DNA from: Thermomicrobiales bacterium
GTDB lineage: Bacteria > Chloroflexota > Chloroflexia > Thermomicrobiales > UBA6265
Direction of reading: 5' to 3'
Length of the DNA: 64,000 nt
NCBI GenBank assembly: GCA_030447415.1
Contig: JAUJOZ010000001.1
Coordinates: 248,001-312,000, forward strand
Position 1 is the first letter of the stretch. The number at the start of each line of letters is the position of its first letter. Below are positions 9,222 through 17,944 of this stretch, piece by piece. The position numbers were made by a program, and so were the translations under genes. The notes beneath the pieces are model-generated. The model saw nothing but the letters and a program-made list of their open reading frames with translations, did not search any database and was not told the DNA's origin.

Positions 9222-9920
9222 ATGAGCGCCAACACCTACCCGGTGCCCGTTGCTTCCGCCCCAGCCGACGCGCGCGTCCTCTTCATCCGCCGCACCTACG
9301 GCCACCTTGCCCTCGCCGTCCTCGCCTTCGCGGCGGCCGAATGGCTGCTCCTGCGCTGGCCCGGCGCCCGCGACCTCGCCGGCCATATGACCCGCGGCTA
9401 CAACTGGCTCCTCACCCTTGCCGCCTTCATGGTCGTCTCCTCCGTCGCCGACCGCTGGGCCCGTGCCGAGACCTCGCGAGAGCAGCAATACCTCGGCCTC
9501 GCCCTCGCCGTGGTCGCCCAGGCCGTCCTCTTCCTGCCCCTCCTCCTCGGAGTCGCGGACCAAACTGACCGTGACGTCCTGCCCACCGCCGGCGTCATCA
9601 CGTTGCTCATGGGCCTCGGCCTCACCGCCGTCGTTTTCACGACCCGGATCGACTTCTCGTTCCTTCGTGGCGGCCTCACCATCGGTGGCTTCCTCGCCCT
9701 CGGCGCCATCGTCGCCAGCATCCTCTTCGGGTTTTCGCTGGGACTCGGCTTCTCCCTGCTGATGGTCGGGTTTGCCGCGGCCGCGATCCTCTACCACACC
9801 TCCAACGTGCTCCATGCCTACCGCACTGACCAGCACGTCGCCGCCGCCCTCGCCCTCTTCGCCTCCGTCGCCCTCCTCTTCTGGTACGTCGTCCGCATCG
9901 TCAACGAGCATCGCCGCTAG
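9222..9920 (+). CDS. Bax inhibitor-1 (YccA/YbhL-like) family membrane protein
   Basis: The 232-residue protein has a short N-terminal cytoplasmic part ending in the family signature 'FIRRTYGHLALAVLAF' and then about seven hydrophobic segments, the last being 'ALALFASVALLFWYVVRI'. This is the layout of bacterial BI-1/YccA proteins, which act in the inner membrane and have been linked to pH-sensitive calcium leak or interaction with the FtsH protease; the exact role here is unknown. The ATG at 9222 is chosen because the open frame upstream (to 9006) has no family similarity. The gene stands alone, followed 17 bp later by a convergent gene. Confidence 0.8.
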   Translation: MSANTYPVPVASAPADARVLFIRRTYGHLALAVLAFAAAEWLLLRWPGARDLAGHMTRGYNWLLTLAAFMVVSSVADRWARAETSREQQYLGLALAVVAQAVLFLPLLLGVADQTDRDVLPTAGVITLLMGLGLTAVVFTTRIDFSFLRGGLTIGGFLALGAIVASILFGFSLGLGFSLLMVGFAAAAILYHTSNVLHAYRTDQHVAAALALFASVALLFWYVVRIVNEHRR

Positions 9921-9937
9921 CTCGCCGGCTTCCGGGC

Positions 9938-10324
9938 TCACCCTCGGTCGCGCGGCCGCTCCATGAACCACTCTCGGAACTCGGCGCAGCGGCCATCCCC
10001 GTCGAACCGCAGCACGAAGACGTTGTCGTATTCCGTCCCGAGGGTCGAGCCATCCCCCGTGAAGTAGCGGCTCCGGCCGTTCGCCACCGCCACGTCCCCC
10101 TCGATCGCGATCGGCTCATAGTGAGCGTCGTAGGTGCTGGGGGCGTCCGGGTCCTTCAGCCATGACGCCACGATCGTCTCCCGGCCGCGCTCCGGTTCCC
10201 CAAACGGTCCGTACCAGTACGCGGCGTCCTCGCTGAACAGGTCTCCAATCGCCCCCGGCTCGTACGACTTCCACGCCCGGACGTACGCATCCAGCCAGGC
10301 CGCCACCCGATCACGCTCCACCAT
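9938..10324 (-). CDS. SnoaL-like/NTF2-fold protein
   Basis: The 128-residue product starts at ATG 10324, with an AGGGAG motif upstream. It has the pattern of small NTF2-like/SnoaL-like domains: an N-terminal helix 'VAAWLDAYVRAWKSYEPGAI', 'DLFSEDAAYWYGPFGEP', then beta strands ending in 'RDRG'. Members of this fold include steroid isomerases, polyketide cyclases and ligand-binding proteins of unknown role; no catalytic assignment is possible from sequence. A longer frame extends upstream to 10600 but is rich in Gly/Arg and probably non-coding. Confidence 0.7.
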   Translation of the reverse strand: MVERDRVAAWLDAYVRAWKSYEPGAIGDLFSEDAAYWYGPFGEPERGRETIVASWLKDPDAPSTYDAHYEPIAIEGDVAVANGRSRYFTGDGSTLGTEYDNVFVLRFDGDGRCAEFREWFMERPRDRG

Positions 10325-10877
10325 CCGGGTTTCTCCCTTTCGATCACGCCCGGCGCTATCCCGGTCGTTCAGATTAACGCCCGCCGAACCTCCCACGTGA
10401 GGCGCCTGACACCCACCGCGGCCGATTCGCCGCGGCGGAGGGGACCGCGACCAGCATCCTGGACCGCGGACCTTTCGTGGCCCCCGGCCGCCGAAGCGAA
10501 CCGACCTCACCCCGTCCCAACGCTCCCATCCGGTTCGTCCGAGGCCAGCCGACCGGAGCAAACCACTGGTCACTCCCCACGCTGCGAGACCCCCTGCCAA
10601 CCGGCGGCACGGCCAGATGGGTCGCCCGCTTCTTTGCTCCCATCGGTCCGGGAACGAGAAGGGAGCGTCCGCTCTCCGGCGCGGCCGACGGGCTTGGCTG
10701 AGGGCGTTGGGGCGAGCGGCGCCAAGTCTCGACCGCCCGGAGCATCAGGCCGGAGTCATCCAACCGCGCTCCAACTCCGTTCCCTCTTCGGCCGGCCGTG
10801 ACGTCGGGCTTCCCGATGGTCCGACCCGGCGCAATCCGCTTGGGATAGAGAGAGACGCGTGAGCCAGGAGGCAGAAC
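10325..10877. other. Divergent intergenic region
   Basis: About 550 bp between the SnoaL-like gene and the ferritin/cupredoxin gene. Open frames exist on both strands but show no protein-like pattern. I recognise no promoter consensus, RNA or repeat here. Confidence 0.5.
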
Positions 10878-11822
10878 ATGAAGCCGTTGCACCAGCGCAT
10901 ATTGGGCGAGATCGCCGAGGAGCGGCAGCGCCTGGCCTCCCGGCGTCATTTCCTCGGCGGATCGGCGAAGTTGGTCGGCGGCGGCGCTTTGGCCGTTGCC
11001 GTGGCCGGCGTTCCCGTTGGTAAACGCCTGCGTGGGGCGCTGGCGCAGACCTTCGCGGACGACCTCGACGTCCTCAACTACGCCCTCACCCTCGAACACC
11101 TGGAGTTCGCCTTCTACCGCGATGCCCTGGAGGCGTTCGCCGAGGAGGACTTCGACGAGGGCGTCTACGCCGAGCTGGAGGCGATTCGCGACCACGAGGA
11201 AGCCCACGTCCAGGCCCTGACCGAGACCATCGCCAGCCTTGGTGGCTCGCCCGTCACGGAGCAGGAGTACGACTTCGGGTACGACGACGTCGACGGCTTC
11301 CTCGAGGTCGCGATGGTCCTGGAGAACACGGGCGTCGCCGCCTACGCGGGCGCGGCGCCGGCGATCGAGGACGAGGCGGTCCTCGCCGCGGCGCTCGGCA
11401 TTCATAGCGTCGAGGCCCGCCACGCCGCTTACCTCAACACCCGCAACGGCGAGACGGCCTTCCCCGAAGCGTTCGATGAGGCTCTCTCCCGCGACGAGGT
11501 GCTCGGAGCGGCCGCCAGCTTCGTCGTCTCGGAGGACGGTGCGGCGACGCCGGAGGATGCCGCCAAGGCGGGTACCGCCGTCGTCGACATTGACGACTAT
11601 GAGTTCATCCCCGCGGCGCTCGAGATCGCGGTCGGCACCACCGTCACCTGGACCAACGTCGGCGGCGTCCCGCACACCGCCACCGGCGAAAACGAGGAGT
11701 TCGACACCGGCGTTCTCTCCAACGGCGAGCGCGCCAGCTACACGTTCGAGGAGGCCGGCGAGTTCCCATACGTCTGCCGTCTCCACCCCAGATCCATGAA
11801 AGCCACCGTCATCGTCTCCTAA
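10878..11822 (+). CDS. Tat-exported ferritin-like domain fused to a blue-copper (cupredoxin) domain
   Basis: The 314-residue protein has three parts. Residues 18-48 form a twin-arginine signal ('SRRHFLGG' then a hydrophobic stretch), which implies export in folded form. Residues 58-215 are a ferritin-like four-helix bundle with di-iron-type ligands: Glu in 'LEHLEFAFY', E107-x-x-H110, Glu in 'VLENTG', E179-x-x-H182. Residues 232-314 are a plastocyanin-like domain with the type 1 copper set H266, C300, H303, M307. The ATG at 10878 follows the ribosome-binding site AGGAGG. An extracytoplasmic redox role, such as metal oxidation or electron transfer between iron and copper centres, is inference. 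Confidence 0.85.
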   Translation: MKPLHQRILGEIAEERQRLASRRHFLGGSAKLVGGGALAVAVAGVPVGKRLRGALAQTFADDLDVLNYALTLEHLEFAFYRDALEAFAEEDFDEGVYAELEAIRDHEEAHVQALTETIASLGGSPVTEQEYDFGYDDVDGFLEVAMVLENTGVAAYAGAAPAIEDEAVLAAALGIHSVEARHAAYLNTRNGETAFPEAFDEALSRDEVLGAAASFVVSEDGAATPEDAAKAGTAVVDIDDYEFIPAALEIAVGTTVTWTNVGGVPHTATGENEEFDTGVLSNGERASYTFEEAGEFPYVCRLHPRSMKATVIVS

Positions 11823-12081
11823 ACCGGTGCTCGACCGGGCCGGCCGCAACCCCGGCGATCGACGCGAGCGGCGGGCCGCCCCGCCGCTCACACTCCCGGT
11901 GCCGACTCTGACATCCCGTCGGTTTCGATGTCGTATCGGCAACCGGCGCGACATCCTATCGCCGCCCGGTGGCATCCGCGGTGCGAAACCGGCGGCGCGA
12001 CACGGACACGCACGACGGCCTGAAGCGCTGGTGCGCGAACCAACAGCGGCGATGACGCTTATACAGAGAAGGAACATGATT

Positions 12082-12399
12082 ATGGCGGAATCCACACCAC
12101 CCGGCGTCAAGGAAACGCGCGTCATCCAGGGACACATCGACGTCAAGGGCCACGTGTACATGCTCGACGCTGACCCCGACCCGACCGGTACCGGCTGGGT
12201 CGCGCGGGTCGCGCAGTACGCCGCCCAGCGCAACGCCGCCCCGGTCCTCCGTCAGGTCCGCGACGAGTACAGCCAATTCGACGACCTGGCTGATGTCACC
12301 GAGGAGATGCAGGCGGAAGGACCCACCGCCGAGGCGGCGATCGATACCCTCGAAGCGAAGATTCGAGCCGCCGTACTCGAGGCAACCGGCACAACCTAG
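12082..12399 (+). CDS. Hypothetical protein (105 residues)
   Basis: The ATG at 12082 has an AGAAGGA ribosome-binding site about 8 bases upstream; another ATG at 12076 is in frame but too close to it. The protein begins with a beta-rich stretch ('VIQGHIDVKGHVYMLDADP') containing 'GTGWVARV', and ends with a predicted helix ('PTAEAAIDTLEAKIRAAVLE'). The shape loosely resembles small HicB-like alpha/beta proteins that end in a helix, but the similarity is too weak for a call. No partner gene lies next to it. Confidence 0.65.
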   Translation: MAESTPPGVKETRVIQGHIDVKGHVYMLDADPDPTGTGWVARVAQYAAQRNAAPVLRQVRDEYSQFDDLADVTEEMQAEGPTAEAAIDTLEAKIRAAVLEATGTT

Positions 12400-12912
12400 T
12401 CCCAGGCCAGCAGAGAACGGCGACTACCGACGGCCGGGAGTGATCCCTCGGCAGATCGGTGAGGGCGTCGAAACCCCGCGCGGCTCCGATCCTCCGGCGC
12501 GGCCGCCCTCTGGCACGCGCCTCGCCCACGCTGCCTCCACCTCTACACCCCAGCGTCACGTTCGCCGCCCACCGCGGCGGCGCCGTTCGTGGTGGGGTCA
12601 TCGCCCCCATATGGCCCCGTGTTGCCGGCCCGCATCCCCATCGTGAACACACCGCAATCCGCGGTACACCATTCCTCGGAACGACCCCAAGCCGAGCACG
12701 AATCGCCGCAAGATAGCCGTGCCGGCACGCAGTCGGATGGAGCCGGGCTGGGCGCGGCCCGCCGCTCCAGCCTCGTCATGCGGACCAGACCTTCACCGAG
12801 GATGGACCCGCTGACGCTTGGGCTATCGGTCGATCGAGCTACGAAGCGGGCATACAGCTAACTATCGAGTCGCTGGAAAAGACCGGTCCGGCGTATCAGG
12901 CCATCCAGATAG

Positions 12913-12940
12913 TTGACAAACCACCGATTGGATGTAAGCT
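12913..12940 (+). promoter_or_regulatory. Strong promoter candidate for a small transcription unit
   Basis: A perfect TTGACA (12913-12918), 16-bp spacer and TAAGCT (12935-12940), with TG immediately before the -10. The predicted transcript would pass a small hairpin (GGCACGC/GCGTGCC) and reach the small frame at 13044 and a hairpin at 13306-13328. Confidence 0.5.
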
Positions 12941-13043
12941 GGACTGCATCCGGATAACCCGTGGCGTGGACCGGCTTGCCCTTCCCAACCGCCCCCTTGC
13001 CGGCGGCACGCTGCGGCGTGCCCGCCCCACCGGAGGACTCGCG

Positions 13044-13274
13044 ATGACCCGTTCCGGCACCGCGTACCGCCCCCTCGTGTCCCATGCCCGCCCCACCGAC
13101 TACGCGCTGCTGGTCACCGGACGGGTGCTGCCCCCCGCACTCGACCCGCCGGTGCTCCCTGCACTGGATCCACCGATGCCGCCGGAGGTCCGTGCGATTA
13201 CCGCGGTGCGATCGGCTCCCGCCTACCTGCCGCGCTGGCGGTCCGCGGCGCCCAGGCGCCGCAGCAGGACCTGA
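13044..13274 (+). CDS. Small proline-rich hypothetical protein
   Basis: This 76-residue frame starts at ATG 13044, seven bases after a GGAGGA ribosome-binding site, and has no recognisable homology. It is rich in Pro and Arg ('LPPALDPPVLPALDPPMPP'). Reasons to believe it: it lies between a near-consensus promoter (12913-12940) and a strong terminator-like hairpin (13306-13328), all on the same strand and correctly spaced. The alternative is that the transcript is a non-coding RNA and the frame is incidental. Nothing else coding is visible between 12400 and 13043. Confidence 0.35.
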   Translation: MTRSGTAYRPLVSHARPTDYALLVTGRVLPPALDPPVLPALDPPMPPEVRAITAVRSAPAYLPRWRSAAPRRRSRT

Positions 13275-13305
13275 CGGTCTTCGTTCCCCCTCGGAGAGAC
13301 GGAAG

Positions 13306-13328
13306 CCCGGCGGCACCACGCCGCCGGG
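13306..13328 (+). terminator. Terminator-like hairpin
   Basis: A perfect 9-bp GC stem (CCCGGCGGC/GCCGCCGGG) with a 5-base loop, followed by only two T residues. It ends the small unit beginning at 12913. Confidence 0.5.
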
Positions 13329-13764
13329 TTCCCGCTGCCTGTCCCTCCTCTCCCACCGCCCGTGGACGGTCCTTTCCCGTGGTGGCTATCGCGGCATCTG
13401 CCATCCGAGAATTCCTGCTGAGCAGGCGATAACGACGACGTCGATGGTGGCTGCATACGGGAAGGTGAGGCCTGGTAGTCATCCCTGCCCGGGGCCCCCG
13501 TCACCTCGCCCCCCCTGGAACCGGAGCATCATCCCTCCCTCCCGTCGTCTATCCGTCCAGTTCCGCGAGCGCCCGCATCAGCGCCGTCGTCAGCCCATCC
13601 ACCGGTCGGGGACGACCGCCCATAGCTCAACCCGCTCGCACGGTCGCGGCTGCCATCGCGCCACTCCCCTGATCGCCCGAACCCGGGCGCTATGCAGCGC
13701 TGCCATGACGCGCCATTCCGCGCGAATGATGTCGCAATCCTCACGAGGTCCCCGCCCGCCCCGC

Positions 13765-13770
13765 TATACT
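13765..13770 (+). promoter_or_regulatory. -10 element TATACT, probably giving a nearly leaderless uvrC mRNA
   Basis: TATACT lies only 10 bases before the uvrC ATG, so transcription would start about 3 bases ahead of the start codon. No -35 consensus or Shine-Dalgarno sequence is visible. Confidence 0.45.
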
Positions 13771-13780
13771 TTCTCTCACT

Positions 13781-15625
13781 ATGCCCATCACCCGCCCCGT
13801 CCGCCCTGATTTTTCCAACCGGCTCGCCGCCCTTGCCCCGTCCCCCGGCGTCTACCTCATGAAGGACGCCCGCGGCGACGTCATCTACGTTGGCAAGGCG
13901 GCCGCGCTGCGCAACCGTGTCCGCTCCTATTTCCAGTCGCCCCGCGGCATGGACCCCAAGACCCGCGAGCTCGTCGCCCACATCGCCGACTTCGAGGTCA
14001 TCCGCACCGACACCGCCACCGAGGCCCTCATCCTCGAGAACGAGCTCATCAAGCGCTACCAGCCCAAGTACAACGTCATGCTCAAGGATAGCAAGACGTA
14101 CCCGTACTTGAAGATCACCAACGAGGCCTGGCCCCGCATCATCCTCACCCGCCGCATCACCGACGACGGCGGTCGCTACTTCGGCCCCTACACCTCCGCC
14201 GGCGCGGCCTACCAGACGCTCAATCTGCTCAACCGCCTCTTTCCCTACCGCAAGTGCGATAAGAAGATCACCGGCCAGGACGAGCTCTGCCTCTACTACC
14301 ACCTGCATCAATGCACCGCTCCCTGCATCTTGGCCGTCGACCGTCCCACCTACATGCAGGCGCTCGACCGCGCCGCCCTCTTTAACGGCGAGGCCGAAGA
14401 GGTCCTCGCCCCGATGGAAGAAGAGATGAACCAGGCCGCCGACGCCTGGAACTTCGAGCGTGCCGCCGAGCTGCGCGACCGCATCAACGCCGTCAAGCAC
14501 GTCATGGAGCGCCAGAAGATCGTCAGTCCCGATCGCACCAACGCCGATGTCATCGCCGTCGCCCAGGGCGCGGGCGGCGACGCCGGCGTCCAGGTTGGCT
14601 TCCTCCGCAATGGGAAGATCCTCGGCTCCGAGTTTTTCCCGATGCGGGCCACCGTCGACGACACCCCTCGTCAGATCCTCTCCGGCTTCGTCTCTCAGTT
14701 CTATGCCGACGCCGCCCTCGTCCCGCCCGCCCTCCTCCTCCAGCATCCCCTCCCCGAGGCCGAGGCCGAGGTCATCGCCGCCTGGCTGCGAGACCGCCGC
14801 GGCAGCAAGGTGGAGCTCGTCGTCCCCCAGCGCGGCCAAAAGCGCGACCTCGTCGCCATGGTTGCGAAGAGTGCGGCCGAGAACCTAGAGCAGAGCCGCC
14901 TGAAGTTCCTCTCGGACGAGCAAAGGTTGACCGGGGCGATGTCGGAGCTCGCCGACGCGCTTGATCTGCCCCGCCTCCCCCGACGCATCGAGTGCTTCGA
15001 TATCTCCAACCTCCAGGGTACGAACCCTGTTGCCAGCATGGTCGTCTTCGAAGGGGGCCGCCCCGCCAAGAAGGAGTACCGCCGCTTCGCGATCAAGACG
15101 GTTGAGGGGAGCAACGACTTCGCGATGATGGCCGAGGTCATCCGCCGCCGCTTCCGCCGCGCCGCCGAAGCGGACGAGGAGAAGGACGGCAAGTGGACGA
15201 CCCTACCGGACCTCGTCATCGTCGACGGCGGCAAGGGCCAGCTCAACGCCGCGCTAGAAGCCCTGGACGAGGTCGGCATGCCGACCCAGCCCGTTGTCGG
15301 CCTCGCCAAGGAGAATGAGGAGCTTTTCCTCCGCGGCCAGCCCGACCCGGTCGTCCTCCCCCGCGACTCGCAGGCCCTCTACCTTGTCCAACGGGTCCGC
15401 GACGAGGCCCACCGCTTCGCCGTCTCCTTCCACCGCCAGCGTCGCTCGAAAACGACGTTCCACTCCCGCCTCGACGACGTTCCCGGCATCGGCCCGAAAC
15501 GTAAGCAGGCCCTCATCCGCCGCTTCGGCACCCTCAAGGGCGTCAAAGAGGCCTCCGAGCAGGACCTCGTCGCCGTCGAGGGGATCACGCCGACCCTCGC
15601 CGCTCAGATCAAGGCGGCCCTCTAG
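13781..15625 (+). CDS. uvrC: Excinuclease ABC subunit C
   Basis: UvrC makes both incisions around bulky DNA lesions after UvrA and UvrB have located them. The 614-residue product is full length and shows every expected part: an N-terminal GIY-YIG nuclease ('GVYLMKDARGDVIYVGKA'), a cysteine cluster near residues 165-185, a UVR motif ('AADAWNFERAAELRDRI', about 210-240) that binds UvrB, an RNase H-like endonuclease domain ('ECFDISNLQG', 'LVIVDGGKGQL', about 400-540) and C-terminal helix-hairpin-helix motifs ('VPGIGPKRKQALI'). The ATG at 13781 sits just downstream of a TATACT element. The gene is followed 2 bp later by tsaC, so the two are cotranscribed. Confidence 0.97.
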   Translation: MPITRPVRPDFSNRLAALAPSPGVYLMKDARGDVIYVGKAAALRNRVRSYFQSPRGMDPKTRELVAHIADFEVIRTDTATEALILENELIKRYQPKYNVMLKDSKTYPYLKITNEAWPRIILTRRITDDGGRYFGPYTSAGAAYQTLNLLNRLFPYRKCDKKITGQDELCLYYHLHQCTAPCILAVDRPTYMQALDRAALFNGEAEEVLAPMEEEMNQAADAWNFERAAELRDRINAVKHVMERQKIVSPDRTNADVIAVAQGAGGDAGVQVGFLRNGKILGSEFFPMRATVDDTPRQILSGFVSQFYADAALVPPALLLQHPLPEAEAEVIAAWLRDRRGSKVELVVPQRGQKRDLVAMVAKSAAENLEQSRLKFLSDEQRLTGAMSELADALDLPRLPRRIECFDISNLQGTNPVASMVVFEGGRPAKKEYRRFAIKTVEGSNDFAMMAEVIRRRFRRAAEADEEKDGKWTTLPDLVIVDGGKGQLNAALEALDEVGMPTQPVVGLAKENEELFLRGQPDPVVLPRDSQALYLVQRVRDEAHRFAVSFHRQRRSKTTFHSRLDDVPGIGPKRKQALIRRFGTLKGVKEASEQDLVAVEGITPTLAAQIKAAL

Positions 15626-15627
15626 CC

Positions 15628-16389
15628 GTGGCGATGACCACCGACGAGGACGGCGCCCGCCTGCCGGTCGATCGGAGCGCTGACCCCAACCAGGGTCATC
15701 TCCTCCCGATCGACGAGCTCGCACCGGAGACCGACCCTGACCGCCGCCTCCTCGTCTTCCAGCCCGCCGCCCCCCGCGCCATCGAGTGGACCGCCGAGCG
15801 CCTGATCACCGGCGGCGTTGTCGCCTTCCCGACCGACACCGTCTACGCCGTCGCCGCGTCCCTCGCCCACCCCACCGCGCTCCGCCGTATCTTCGCGCTG
15901 AAGGGCCGCCCCGCGGACCGCCCCCTCCCGGTCCTCCTTGCCTCCCCCGCCGCCCTCGACCGGGTCGCCCTCGCCCTCGACCCGCGCGTCACCGCCCTCC
16001 TCGCCCGCTACTGGCCCGGGCCGCTGACCGCCGTTGTCCCGGCGCGCGCGGGGATGCCGCCCGAGGTCCTCGGCCCGGACGGCACCGTCGGCGCCCGCGT
16101 CCCGAACCACCCCCTAGCCCTGGAGCTGCTGGAGCGCGCCGGCGGTGCCGTCGCCGCCACCAGCGCCAACCGCACCGGTGATCCACCGGCCCGCGCCGGC
16201 CACGAGGTTGCCGAAACGCTCGGCGACGCCCTCGACGTCCTCCTCGACGGTGGCCTCACCCCCGGCGGCGTCCCCTCCACCGTTGCTAGCTTTCAGGGCG
16301 ACGACCTCCAGGTGCTCCGCGAAGGTGCTATCCCCCATGAGCATCTCGCCGCCGCCTGGCGCGAGATCCTCGCCGCCGACGAGACCTGA
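15628..16389 (+). CDS. tsaC: YrdC/Sua5-family threonylcarbamoyl-AMP synthase
   Basis: The 253-residue product contains a YrdC/Sua5 domain ('GGVVAFPTDTVYAVA', 'KGRPADRPLPVLLA', 'YWPGPLTAVVPAR', 'SANRTGDPPA'). This enzyme joins threonine, bicarbonate and ATP to give threonylcarbamoyl-AMP for the t6A37 modification of ANN-decoding tRNAs. There is no C-terminal Sua5 domain. The first 50 residues are an extension not typical of the family; GTG 15628 and ATG 15634 are both possible starts. It lies 2 bp after uvrC. Confidence 0.9.
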   Translation: MAMTTDEDGARLPVDRSADPNQGHLLPIDELAPETDPDRRLLVFQPAAPRAIEWTAERLITGGVVAFPTDTVYAVAASLAHPTALRRIFALKGRPADRPLPVLLASPAALDRVALALDPRVTALLARYWPGPLTAVVPARAGMPPEVLGPDGTVGARVPNHPLALELLERAGGAVAATSANRTGDPPARAGHEVAETLGDALDVLLDGGLTPGGVPSTVASFQGDDLQVLREGAIPHEHLAAAWREILAADET

Positions 16390-16614
16390 GAGCGGAGAGG
16401 CGGCGGCCAACGGTCCATGTCCAAGCGGTGTCCAAGGAAATGGACCTAGTACGCCAATCGTCGCGGCTGGTCCTCGACCCTGCTGGTCGCTCGCGGAGCG
16501 GTGCCGTTATCCCCGCCTTGCCCCCGCCCCCACCCTCCGCCGCCTACCCGTCGTTTGGCACCGTGCGCCGATTAGGGGTACGATGCGGCCGCAGAATGGG
16601 AAGGACCGCTGCCG

Positions 16615-17673
16615 ATGAGTTCCGGTTCCAGCTCTAGCTTCGGCTCCAGCTCCAACCAACGCCCCGGCCCCGCTGCCGGCCCTACCCCTGGCACTCGCGC
16701 TGGGGGTGGTGCTGGCGTCGGTGCCGGTGCCGGACCCGGCTCGGGTGCCGGCACTGAGATCGGCGTCCGGCCGGCGACCCCGGCCGCGCCTGGCACGGCC
16801 GGCCGTCCCCCCTACGGGCCCGCCAGCGCCGTCCTCCCCGGCATGCAGGCCGTTCGCCAGCCGGTCTACGGCCAGGGGATGATTGTCAGCCTCCTCGTCG
16901 CCGCCGCGCTCCTCGTCCTGGCCATCCTCGCCTCGGGCGACGCCGACGACAGTCGCCTCCCCGTCGCCCAGACCACCACCCCCGCCTTCTGGGGGCTCGC
17001 CGTCCTCGCCGTCCTCGCCGGCGGCGTCGGCGCCCAGCGCGCCGAAGCGACCGCTGCTCGGGCCGCCGCCGGGGTCGGCCGGCCGCGGCCCGCGACGGCT
17101 ATGGCGACCGCCTGGACCGTACCCGTCGTCGCCACGCTCGCCGCCATCCTCCTCGTCGCCACCTACCACAACCGGATCATGCTTGTCGCCGGCCCGCTCA
17201 TCGCCTTTCTCGGCAACGCTGGCGCCCTCCTGTCCCGGGACCTCCTCGATGACGCCGGCGACTCTGCTCACCGCACTGCCACCGCCATCCACACGCTGGT
17301 CATCCACGCCGTCGCCTTCCTCGCGCTCGGCGCCGTCTACCTAAACAAGCTTTCGCCTTGGGTCGGTGCCCCCCTCGTCGGCATCATCGCCGGCCTCCTC
17401 ACGCTGGAAACGCTGGAACGCGGAACCGCCGACAAACCCCGGCGCCTCCTCTACGCGCTGCTCGGTGGTGCCGCCGTCGCCGAGGCCCTGATCGCGCTGA
17501 ACTGGTGGCAGACGCACGGCTGGACCGGCGGCGCCGTCCTCCTCGTTTGCTTCTACCTCGCCGCCGGCGTCCTCCTCGCCGCAACCCAACGCTCGATCCT
17601 GCGTACCCGCGACCTCGTCGAGTTCGGCCTCGTCGGTCTGCTCGCCTTCGTCGTCCTCGCCGCTACGGCCTGA
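16615..17673 (+). CDS. Multi-pass membrane protein of unknown function
   Basis: The ATG at 16615 follows a GGGAAGGA ribosome-binding site. Residues 1-75 are low-complexity, first Ser then Gly/Ala/Pro rich, and probably disordered. From about residue 85 to the end there are around eight hydrophobic helices, for example 'MIVSLLVAAALLVLAILA', 'FWGLAVLAVLAGGV' and 'VEFGLVGLLAFVVLAA'. I do not recognise the family. A 15-bp gap separates it from the next small gene, so they may be cotranscribed. Confidence 0.75.
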   Translation: MSSGSSSSFGSSSNQRPGPAAGPTPGTRAGGGAGVGAGAGPGSGAGTEIGVRPATPAAPGTAGRPPYGPASAVLPGMQAVRQPVYGQGMIVSLLVAAALLVLAILASGDADDSRLPVAQTTTPAFWGLAVLAVLAGGVGAQRAEATAARAAAGVGRPRPATAMATAWTVPVVATLAAILLVATYHNRIMLVAGPLIAFLGNAGALLSRDLLDDAGDSAHRTATAIHTLVIHAVAFLALGAVYLNKLSPWVGAPLVGIIAGLLTLETLERGTADKPRRLLYALLGGAAVAEALIALNWWQTHGWTGGAVLLVCFYLAAGVLLAATQRSILRTRDLVEFGLVGLLAFVVLAATA

Positions 17674-17687
17674 CCGAACGGCGATCC

Positions 17688-17879
17688 GTGACCAAGCGCC
17701 CTGCCCGCCCCGCTGCCGTGCCCGACCCCACCGACCAGGAGCTCTACGCGCTCCTCGATGAGCTCGACCGCCTTGAAGAGCTGCTGGAAGAAATGACTGA
17801 CCTCGGCGTCTCCACCCGGGCCGACGCCGAGCGCCGCATTAGCGAGCTCAACGCCAAAGTCGACAGCGCCGAGGAGTAG
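17688..17879 (+). CDS. Small coiled-coil protein
   Basis: GTG 17688 begins a 63-residue protein. After a basic/proline N-terminus it is a single acidic amphipathic helix with heptad-like leucines ('LYALLDELDRLEELLEEM') and a second helix 'ADAERRISELNAKV'. No family is recognised. It starts 14 bp after the membrane protein gene and ends 65 bp before rarA; strand and spacing suggest a shared transcript. Short coiled-coil proteins of this kind often serve as partners for a neighbour, but there is no direct evidence here. Confidence 0.6.
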   Translation: MTKRPARPAAVPDPTDQELYALLDELDRLEELLEEMTDLGVSTRADAERRISELNAKVDSAEE

Positions 17880-17944
17880 GCTGTCCCCAAGCGCGCTCCC
17901 CTTGCCCAGGATCGGCCAGGGGTCGGGGATGAGGGCGGAGCACG

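Larger units (their letters stand above)
13275..13780. other. Intergenic region upstream of uvrC
   Basis: About 500 bp containing the terminator-like hairpin at 13306-13328 and the uvrC -10 element at 13765-13770. I see no gene in it. Confidence 0.5.

Noticed and set aside
10374-12233. 619-codon open frame on the minus strand
   Set aside because: It lies opposite the ferritin/cupredoxin gene and consists of low-complexity Gly/Val/Arg sequence caused by high GC.
13529-14839. 436-codon open frame on the minus strand
   Set aside because: Shadow of uvrC, with Gly/Asp/Val-rich content and no recognisable domain.
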